A stretch of 49,152 nucleotides of DNA, from contig CAZSZJ010000008.1 of the NCBI GenBank assembly GCA_964610985.1, positions 1 to 49,152 on the forward strand. The letters run 5' to 3'. Within the stretch, counting starts at the first letter, position 1. Every line of letters begins with the position of its first letter. Below the pieces are notes generated by a model that was not told where the DNA came from, ran no database searches, and saw only the letters and a program-made list of their open reading frames with translations. This document shows positions 23,601 through 29,281 of this stretch, one piece after another. The DNA is from JARIHD01 sp964610985 (lineage in GTDB: Bacteria; Patescibacteriota; Saccharimonadia; Saccharimonadales; UBA4665). The translations under genes and the position numbers were made by a program.

Positions 23601-25037
23601 ATCCAGTGCATAGCCCGGAGAGCCATTACCAATACCTAGGCGCGCTGCACTACTAACGTTTTGCAACGTCAGTATGTTTAAACTACCCGCCTGTAGTGCC
23701 ATGTTGTTCGATGTTGTTTTTGTCAGGAACGTACTGTTAGAGCCGTCCCAGGAAAAGCCACCAACGACACTTTCATCCGGACTAAAGATCGCCAGCGTTG
23801 GGTAGTGGGCCGATGCTCGGGCGTCAAACAAACTGATCGCCCGGCCGCCACTATCTGAACCAACGGGAATTCCCATTGCTATAAACTGACCTGTAGCACC
23901 CGGATCGTAGTTCACAATGTTGATAAGAGCCGGGATGGAACTCGGCGTACCGACCTTGGTAGTAATGTAAGTATCGGCGTAGGTACCGCTTGCACCACTG
24001 AGTCGAATCGCACCTCGAATCTGAACACCCGAACTTGTGAGAGAGGGGAGATTACTAGCCCCCAATGCGATTCCTATCTGAGAATTTTGGGTGTCAACAG
24101 TAAACATATTGTTGTTTCCCGAGGTTCGGATGTTAAAAATATTTTGGCTATCACTGGAGGGTGTCATCAAAAATCCACCCTGGAGAGTCAGCGTCTTTCC
24201 ACTCGCCAACGTTGTATTCTGCTGCAGGCCAATGGACGTTGCATTCGTAGTGCCAATCTGCAAAACACCTGCCGACGCCCTATCGAATATGGGCGCCTGC
24301 AACGCGGTACCAAATACACCGGTTCCCGAGATATTTAGGTTACCCGTCTGGGGAGTACCTGGCGTCGATCCCTGAAGTTTTATGTAATTGGCATCACCAG
24401 TAGCGCTCGTCAAAAAACCACAGTTTGTGGAGCTCTGGATACACAACGTTCCGGCCTCGTTAGGCAAAAGTATGGAATTGCTCGTAGTCTGCGTAGCCCA
24501 ACCGAGCGTACTCCGGTTTACACCATTCGTGTTTGCTAATTGGCCCGCACTCAATGCATGTGGTACGGCGGTAAGTTTAAGACGGGGCGTCATTTCACCA
24601 TCCCATGTTATTGAGCCCGTACCGCCGATATTCATGGTTAGCCAATGCTCCTGATCCCAGTTGATAGTACTACCGAAAGCAGTGACACTACCAAGGTTGA
24701 CTGTTAGATAGCCGTTAACGACACGAACTTTATCGGATGTAGTACGGGTCTCGGTCCATTTACATGCAGCGTCACCACTACATGACCCTTGTGAAGATCC
24801 TGTCGATGATGCGGCATTGTAGAGCTTAAATTCGACGTTGTACTGGCCGTCAGGAACCACATTCCCCGCCGCTGTCAAAAGTCGCGCTTGGAAGTTGATC
24901 GTACTACTGGCCGCAGCACTAGTCGACTGAGGACGGCCGAGCAGTATAAAAAAACTACTCAGCACCATCATACACAGGAGCGACATTTGCATGACGCGAA
25001 CCAGCATAGACCGGGTTTTGATTTTTTGTTTGTTCAT
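20697..25037 (-). CDS. Large secreted beta-repeat surface protein, 1446 aa
   Basis: Residues 1-42 look like a signal peptide (MQMSLLCMMVLSSFFILLGR then STSAAAS). A first domain (about 42-165) begins STINFQARLLTAAGNVVPDG and contains PRLKLTAVPHALSAGQLA, a module I have seen at the N-terminus of fibre-like proteins of CPR bacteria. Next comes module A shared with the 2621-aa protein, then two ~165-residue repeats beginning NYIQNTT and containing NLTFGNTADKTI and NGGNLILQGGN, VGIGTNAPTRALDV fibre motifs, a jelly-roll-like segment (FSNLAGEPGTLLASSSS), a second shared module ending CYNSGAWQNC and a C-terminal beta domain. ATG 25037 lacks a Shine-Dalgarno. Probably exported by Sec and cut by LepB; how it is held on the cell is not visible. 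Confidence 0.85.
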   Translation of the reverse strand: MNKQKIKTRSMLVRVMQMSLLCMMVLSSFFILLGRPQSTSAAASSTINFQARLLTAAGNVVPDGQYNVEFKLYNAASSTGSSQGSCSGDAACKWTETRTTSDKVRVVNGYLTVNLGSVTAFGSTINWDQEHWLTMNIGGTGSITWDGEMTPRLKLTAVPHALSAGQLANTNGVNRSTLGWATQTTSNSILLPNEAGTLCIQSSTNCGFLTSATGDANYIKLQGSTPGTPQTGNLNISGTGVFGTALQAPIFDRASAGVLQIGTTNATSIGLQQNTTLASGKTLTLQGGFLMTPSSDSQNIFNIRTSGNNNMFTVDTQNSQIGIALGASNLPSLTSSGVQIRGAIRLSGASGTYADTYITTKVGTPSSIPALINIVNYDPGATGQFIAMGIPVGSDSGGRAISLFDARASAHYPTLAIFSPDESVVGGFSWDGSNSTFLTKTTSNNMALQAGSLNILTLQNVSSAARLGIGNGSPGYALDVNGDANLSTGFAYKINGTNICTASGCTPAAGSGNYIQNTTTVQTNANFALQSAGDSSITMLAKARASQTADLLQLQDSGSNVLASFTSAGNLTFGNTADKTITITQASSGNHGNVLTIQAGSGNGTNRNGGNLILQGGNNTGSGAPGGVIVRPQTNSTTAFQVQNAAGSSTVLDVDTTNGRVGIGNTAPTVDLDIGPGTLGTNQIVQVRVGDFLLQSQQGVNGANGLAALTTRGSNGNLTLDGASGSSLGLLLSPFTTNNNFLAAGGGKVRVGDTNVPSYKVDVAGDVNVSTGSAYKINGTNICTSSGCTPAAGSANYIQNTTSLQSSANMAIQSAADASITILARARASQSVDLIQLQDSSSNALASFTNAGNLTFGNTADKTISIAQASSGNNGNNMTLQAGSGNGTNKNGGNLILQGGNSTGSGTPGSVIVKPQTNTTTAFQVQNTAGTTTVLDVDTSNARVGIGTNAPTRALDVSVSDSSNTSLPLIVRQASTGDAGIEIRNSSSNQSFYVGMDTSDSGRFKITSNTPSGTPNMGTTTQGSLTDSGDSNFMNSMKVTAGATGTVTTLYANVGTTVGSSPNNQAQMAIFSNLAGEPGTLLASSSSTTIASGWNAFTLTSPLSVTSGTIYWIAYNTNGTASNQNDLRYESTGGVVRYAAQTFGTWPSSFGGATSSAFNFSMYAVIQASSGTDTFSNNLFQMTSGGETTFKNVADSAAAFQIQNAAGVNMFNVDATTQRVYIGPTAGDTVGTLLVLGNKTNSGDPTGVAGAMYYNSNTGNFRCYNSGAWQNCVGGLLSSNTAVSSAVNTCTTACASFSTNAAIPANYCQPGRVIRIMASGVYSTNAAVNLSFGVYYGTDASNRASANNVQIGSTSFAAGPSGAITNAGWSVDFTIVCFSTTSMNGQGQATLSVSTSATTAAVALMASSASTTVVSNSNKNLYLYPTWSANAAANTATVHQFVVQGL
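22170..23540 (-). repeat. Two ~165-residue internal repeats in the 1446-aa protein
   Basis: The segments at about 23540-23040 and 22690-22170 both encode NYIQNTT...SITxLAxARASQxxDLxQLQDS, then LASFTxAGNLTFGNTADKTI, NGGNLILQGGN and VLDVDTxNxRVGIG. They differ at many positions, so they are older than the exact repeat in the larger gene. Confidence 0.75.
23520..24307 (-). repeat. Module A, copy 2 (shared with the first giant protein)
   Basis: Encodes ALQAPIFDRASAGVLQIGTT to YKINGTNICTASGC and matches 11810-12611. The two proteins therefore share the same middle cassette in the same order relative to their C-terminal parts. Confidence 0.8.
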
Positions 25038-25168
25038 TGATGTTTTTTGTTTTGGACTCTTGATAGAGATGTCCGTACTGTATGATTATGGGCTTTCTAG
25101 AGGTGTAACTCAAGCGTTATCGCAACTTAAAAAAGATTCTCTTTGCCTACTCCGTTGTGAACACAGAA

Positions 25169-25196
25169 ATCATATAAAACGATATAATTATGACAA
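25169..25196 (-). promoter_or_regulatory. Candidate promoter of the 1446-aa protein gene
   Basis: On the minus strand TTGTCA (25196-25191), a 16-nt spacer and TATGAT (25174-25169). It predicts a leader of about 125 nt ending in the AC-rich stretch before ATG 25037. The rest of 25038-25270 shows no gene. Confidence 0.4.
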
Positions 25197-25270
25197 CATA
25201 AGCACGATTGCCCCTGTGCCATTACTAGTTTGAATTCTTTTTAAATAGAGACGAGTCATTATTATGACGT

Positions 25271-25305
25271 AAAAAAATCAACGGATCGTATTTGATCCGT
25301 TGATT
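25271..25305 (-). terminator. Intrinsic terminator of rplU
   Basis: A perfect 12-bp stem (AATCAACGGATC with GATCCGTTGATT; plus positions 25276-25287 and 25294-25305), 6-nt loop, and a T-run on the minus strand (25275-25271). It starts about 20 nt after the rplU stop. Confidence 0.92.
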
Positions 25306-25326
25306 TATCCACAGGTCATTTGGCTT

Positions 25327-25635
25327 TTAGGCAATCTTGGTGATCTTGATTGCGGTGTGGCGCTGGCGGTGACCACGAACTTTGTGGACGCGCTTCTTTG
25401 CCTTGTAGCGGATAGAAGTAACCTTGTCGGCCTTTACTTCGTCCTCGACAACTTCTGCACTAACCTTCGCTTTGGCAACGCTTGGCGTACCAACGGTTAT
25501 TGCATCGCCGTCAATAACAAGAAGAGGCTCAAAAGTAACCTTCTTGTCATCGGCGTGCAACAACTCAACTTCGAGAGTTTCCCCTTCGGAGACCAAGTAT
25601 TGTTTGCCGCCAGTAGCGATAACTGCTTTTTTCAT
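25327..25635 (-). CDS. rplU: 50S ribosomal protein L21
   Basis: A 102-aa bL21 of normal length. The start MKKAVIATGGKQYLVSEG and the C-terminal YKAKKRVHKVRGHRQRHTAIKI with the basic RGHRQ loop are diagnostic. It binds 23S rRNA near domain VI and L20. The start has AAAGAGAG about 8 nt upstream of the ATG. rpmA (L27), which usually follows rplU, is not here: a strong terminator follows at once. The gene has its own promoter between it and ileS. Confidence 0.97.
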   Translation of the reverse strand: MKKAVIATGGKQYLVSEGETLEVELLHADDKKVTFEPLLVIDGDAITVGTPSVAKAKVSAEVVEDEVKADKVTSIRYKAKKRVHKVRGHRQRHTAIKITKIA

Positions 25636-25673
25636 ATGTTTTACTCTCTTTACAAGAATTTAACTACCATCAG

Positions 25674-25702
25674 ATAGTATCAGATATGGTGTCATCTGTA
25701 AA
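25674..25702 (-). promoter_or_regulatory. rplU promoter
   Basis: On the minus strand TTTACA (25702-25697), a 17-nt spacer and TACTAT (25679-25674). The predicted leader is about 30 nt and carries the Shine-Dalgarno sequence. Confidence 0.6.
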
Positions 25703-25718
25703 GTGTTAGCGTCGCTAC

Positions 25719-28619
25719 TTACGCCTTTTCGAGCGACACGGTAAGAGACGCGCCTTCTACCTTGCATACGCTCTTGTGATCGAAGCCGCGGTCAAAGGTC
25801 AGCTCATCTGCCAACGTCTCATTGGCAATAACCATATGATGTTCTTCAATCGCCCCAAGCAATGCGGTATCAGATGTCGAAAAACTTAGCTTTATGCGGT
25901 CGTCCACATCAAGGCTGGCAGCTTTGCGCGCAGTCTGTACGTTGCGGATCACCTCTCTCGCCATCCCCTCGCTGCGCAGTTCGTCATCTAACTCAAGATT
26001 CACTTTAAGGGTAAGCTGGTCCTCTTTGTCTTCTGCAAGCTTGGTTTCTTGGTTGAACAAAACAAACTTAACATTAAGTTCTTCATTCAAAATATCTTCG
26101 AATTGCAGTAAGGTCTTTGCCTCTTTACCGCGAACCTCAGCCATCCGAAGCGGCTGGCGAACTTTAATGCCCGCACTTGCCCGCTGCGAAAGACCGTCGG
26201 TTATCAGCTCTCGGAGGGTCTCCATCTCGGCGACAAGTGATTTATTGATATTGCCGACCTTTGGCCAATCGCGTAAATGCACCGATTCCCCACCCGTCAA
26301 CTTACGGTACAATTCTTCCGCCAAAAACGGCGTAAAAGGAGCCAAAACATGCGCCAGCTGAACTAGTACGTAGTGCAATGTGCGATAAGCGTCCTGTTTG
26401 TCGGTATCATCACCACTCTTCCAAAATCGGCGACGCGAACGGCGTACATACCAGTTGGAAGCATCGTCAATAAATGGCAAGATCGGCTTTATGGCGTTCG
26501 GCATATCATAAACATCCATGTAAGCTTTCGTTTCGCTCGTCAGTTCATGCAGCCTTGAAACAATCCACTTATCGAGCGGATTATTGAGACTATCACTTGG
26601 ATCCTCGAGCTTGCCGTCCCATTCCCACTCGTCAACATCGGCGTAGAGGGTAAAGAAATCGTACATGTTCCAGATCATTCCCAATTTACGAGCGATATCG
26701 CCAACGTCTTTGTCGCGAAGCGCAAAATCTTCTCCGTTAAGGAGTGGCGATGAAAGCATGAGGAACCGAAACGAATCTACAGAATACTGGTCCATTAACT
26801 CCATCGGATCGGTATAATTTTTGAGCTTCTTGCTCATCTTTTTACCATCGGCAGCGTTAATAAACCCGGTGCAGATCAAGTTCTTGAACGGCGATTTGCC
26901 AAACAGGCCCACATTTACCGCAGTCAGCGAGTAGAACCAACCGCGGGTCTGATCAATCGCCTCGATAATGAAGTCAGCCGGAAAACTAGACTCGAACTCT
27001 TTCTTGTTTTCAAAAGGATAGTGGAACTGGGCAAAGGGCATACTGCCGCTCTCGAACCAGCAGTCCAAAACCTTGCCGATATGCCGAAGAGTTACGCCGT
27101 CGTGCTCAAATTCCACGTCCATAACATTTGGCAAATGATAATCGTACAGTTTTTTGCCCGTTAATTCTTCAAACTCTTGGTACGATCCCACGACCTTAAC
27201 AACCTCTGTACCGTCGTTGCGCACACCACGCCAGACAGGAATTGGTGTTGCCCAGTAACGATCTCGGGATAGGTTCCAGTCCGGGGCGGACTCGATAATA
27301 TTTTTGAAACGCCCTTCCTGAAGATGTCGCGGCATCCAGCTCGTTTCTTCGTTGGCGGCCAACATGTCGCTCTTTTGAGCCTGGATGTCCATAAACCAAC
27401 TGGGGTGAGCGCGGTACATGAGCTTACCACCGCATCGGTGACAATGAGGATAATCGTGCTGGATATACTCTACCTTGAGCGCCTTGCCTTCAGTAACGAG
27501 CGTCTTGGCAATCTCTTTATTAACGTCCCAAATGTTCCGACCCTGCCAACGGCCTTGCGTATACAGCCCATTTTCGTCGACGAGCGACACGACAGGCACA
27601 TCTTCCTTCTTGCAGAGTTCGTAGTCCTCTTCACCGTATGCCGGAGCTTCATGGACAATACCCGTGCCGTCTTCAGCCGTTACAAATTCTGCCGCCAAGA
27701 TGCGATGTGCCCGTGGACCATGATTCTCAAAAAGTGGATGATATTTTTTACCGACGAGCTCGCTGCCCTTGACCTTTTTGAGCACTTCGTATGGCAGCGG
27801 CTGGTGTTTTTCATTAGTAAAGACTTTTTCAGCAGCAACTGATGCTACGTAAACCTTCTTACCCTCATATTCAATCAATGAATACTCCAGATCAGGATGT
27901 ACGGCAATAGCTACATTTGCCGGCAGTGTCCAGGGAGTTGTTGTCCAGGCAAGCACATGCTCGTCCGAATCCTCAAGGGAGAAGTATACAAAGACACTGG
28001 GGTCAGTATCCAGTTGATAGCTGTTCTCCATGGCGACCTCAGACTTTGAAATAGGGGTAGCGTCCTTGGTGCAATACACAAGAATCTTTTCGCCTTCGTA
28101 AATCTTGCCTTCTTCGTACAATTTCTTAAAGGCCCACCAAACACTCTCCATGAACTCTGGATCCATGGTTTTGTACGCACCCTTAAACTCAACCCAGCGA
28201 CCAAGTCGCTCGATAGTATCCTCCCATTCCGTGCCCGTTTTCACCATGGCAGCGCGGCATTCTTTGACATAGTCAGCAATACTAATCTTTGTGCCGATCT
28301 CCTTTTTACTCGCAATACCAAGTTTTTTTTCTACAAACAATTCTGCAGGAAGGCCGTGACAATCCCAACCCCAACGGCGCTCCACGCGCTTACCCAGCAT
28401 AGTTTGGTAGCGCGCCACCGAGTCTTTTACCGTCGAGATAAGCAAATGCCCATGATGAGGCGTACCGGTCAAAAACGGTGGGCCGTCATAGAAAACAAAG
28501 GCATCGTTTGCGGGGCGGTTCTCTATAGATTGCGCAAAAGTGTTGTGTTTTTCCCAATATTTTAGCAGGTCTTTTTCGTACTCGATTGCGCGCCGGCGCG
28601 TTCCTTTTTTGAATTTCAT
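25719..28619 (-). CDS. ileS: Isoleucyl-tRNA synthetase, type 2 (eukaryote-like)
   Basis: A 966-aa class I synthetase that charges tRNA-Ile. The HIGH motif reads HHGH in YDGPPFLTGTPHHGHLL, with GWDCHGLPAELFVEKKLG nearby; the KMSKS motif reads KMSKKLKNYTDP. The FYDGPPFxTGxPHxGH form, not DGPPYANGxIHIGH, marks IleS type 2, the eukaryote/archaea-like branch linked in other bacteria to mupirocin insensitivity. The editing (CP1) domain lies between (TTPWTLPANVAIAVHPD), and the anticodon domain after ~640. I choose ATG 28619: AGGAGG sits 7 nt upstream, and the open frame further upstream is the T-box leader, not protein. It is the only ileS in the window. Confidence 0.96.
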   Translation of the reverse strand: MKFKKGTRRRAIEYEKDLLKYWEKHNTFAQSIENRPANDAFVFYDGPPFLTGTPHHGHLLISTVKDSVARYQTMLGKRVERRWGWDCHGLPAELFVEKKLGIASKKEIGTKISIADYVKECRAAMVKTGTEWEDTIERLGRWVEFKGAYKTMDPEFMESVWWAFKKLYEEGKIYEGEKILVYCTKDATPISKSEVAMENSYQLDTDPSVFVYFSLEDSDEHVLAWTTTPWTLPANVAIAVHPDLEYSLIEYEGKKVYVASVAAEKVFTNEKHQPLPYEVLKKVKGSELVGKKYHPLFENHGPRAHRILAAEFVTAEDGTGIVHEAPAYGEEDYELCKKEDVPVVSLVDENGLYTQGRWQGRNIWDVNKEIAKTLVTEGKALKVEYIQHDYPHCHRCGGKLMYRAHPSWFMDIQAQKSDMLAANEETSWMPRHLQEGRFKNIIESAPDWNLSRDRYWATPIPVWRGVRNDGTEVVKVVGSYQEFEELTGKKLYDYHLPNVMDVEFEHDGVTLRHIGKVLDCWFESGSMPFAQFHYPFENKKEFESSFPADFIIEAIDQTRGWFYSLTAVNVGLFGKSPFKNLICTGFINAADGKKMSKKLKNYTDPMELMDQYSVDSFRFLMLSSPLLNGEDFALRDKDVGDIARKLGMIWNMYDFFTLYADVDEWEWDGKLEDPSDSLNNPLDKWIVSRLHELTSETKAYMDVYDMPNAIKPILPFIDDASNWYVRRSRRRFWKSGDDTDKQDAYRTLHYVLVQLAHVLAPFTPFLAEELYRKLTGGESVHLRDWPKVGNINKSLVAEMETLRELITDGLSQRASAGIKVRQPLRMAEVRGKEAKTLLQFEDILNEELNVKFVLFNQETKLAEDKEDQLTLKVNLELDDELRSEGMAREVIRNVQTARKAASLDVDDRIKLSFSTSDTALLGAIEEHHMVIANETLADELTFDRGFDHKSVCKVEGASLTVSLEKA

Positions 28620-28890
28620 CTTTTTCCTCCTATAGAAAAAGTCATCTCTTTTGTCTGTTGGAATCCCGATTTCACCTGGGACGGTACCATCCAACTTCCA
28701 AAAGAGATGACTCTTTGGCGCTTATTTATAGCTTTTTACGGAGCTCGCCGTCGGATTCTACTCTTGCTCGCTCAAAATGGCGGCAATTTCTTTCCGATGC
28801 GTCGTGGTTGATAGCCACTTATCTCTTATATTTCCAAGAGAATGCATTTTGTTACAACAGTAACACCTCTTAATATACCGCATTTACTGC
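28620..28890 (-). promoter_or_regulatory. T-box riboswitch leader of ileS
   Basis: The antiterminator element is clear. Helix A1 pairs GTTGGA (28695-28690) with TCCAAC (28662-28657). The 7-nt bulge TGGTACC (28689-28683) follows, and helix A2 pairs GTCCC (28682-28678) with GGGAT (28667-28663). In T-box RNAs the first four bulge bases (UGGU here) pair with the free 3' end of uncharged tRNA; UGGU fits ACCA, as expected for tRNA-Ile. The element sits inside a perfect 13-bp helix (28711-28699 with 28653-28641) followed by T5, then AGGAGG and the ileS ATG. Stem I is not certain: GTGGCTATCAACCAC (28818-28804) places an AUC in a hairpin loop and is the best specifier candidate. The upstream limit is a guess. 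Confidence 0.8.
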
Positions 28891-28906
28891 GCAGCAGCAA
28901 CCACCC

Positions 28907-29176
28907 TTACCTGTGCGCATAGGCGGCAACTTCGGCCATGAGTGGCAAATCCCCTTGCCAGATATTGAGTATGCGTCCATCGTCATCAAGGGCGAGGATT
29001 GATGGGTAGGACAAAATATCGTAAAGCGACGCCGTTGACCAGCCGTCGCGTGTGTCTATACTCAATAGCTCCACCTTATCACTCAAACTATCGTGTTGAT
29101 GCTCAAAATCGCGAACAAACGTCTCGACGCGTGTTGCATGTTCTGAGTCAGGACGGTAAAGGATAAGCACCTTCAT
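28907..29176 (-). CDS. Thioredoxin-fold protein without active-site cysteines, 89 aa
   Basis: The start MKVLILYRPDSEHATRVETF resembles the first strand and active-site loop of thioredoxin, but the CxxC position holds Asp-Ser-Glu. The later SYPSILALDDDGRIL has the cis-Pro loop and the strands that close the fold, and LPLMAEVAAYA is the last helix. A redox role is therefore unlikely; a binding or structural role is possible. I choose ATG 29176; the open frame runs 27 codons further upstream through the nrdJ terminator, which argues against the longer form. It lies between nrdJ and the ileS leader. Confidence 0.6.
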   Translation of the reverse strand: MKVLILYRPDSEHATRVETFVRDFEHQHDSLSDKVELLSIDTRDGWSTASLYDILSYPSILALDDDGRILNIWQGDLPLMAEVAAYAHR

Positions 29177-29211
29177 TACACTAGAGCTTACCACACCCCA
29201 CTTAAACCAGG

Positions 29212-29250
29212 CAAGAAAACAACAATACCCGCCTTTGTGGGGCGGGTATT
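29212..29250 (-). terminator. Terminator after nrdJ
   Basis: A 10-bp stem (AATACCCGCC with GGCGGGTATT; plus 29224-29233 and 29241-29250), a 7-nt loop, and a T-rich run on the minus strand. It lies 32 nt after the nrdJ stop. Confidence 0.8.
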
Positions 29251-29281
29251 GCGTCAACCTGCTGGCCAGAGTCCGTGAGGC

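Noticed and set aside
28740..28890. A tRNA gene in the ileS leader region
   Set aside because: There is no cloverleaf or TTC-loop; the structure is better explained by a T-box leader.
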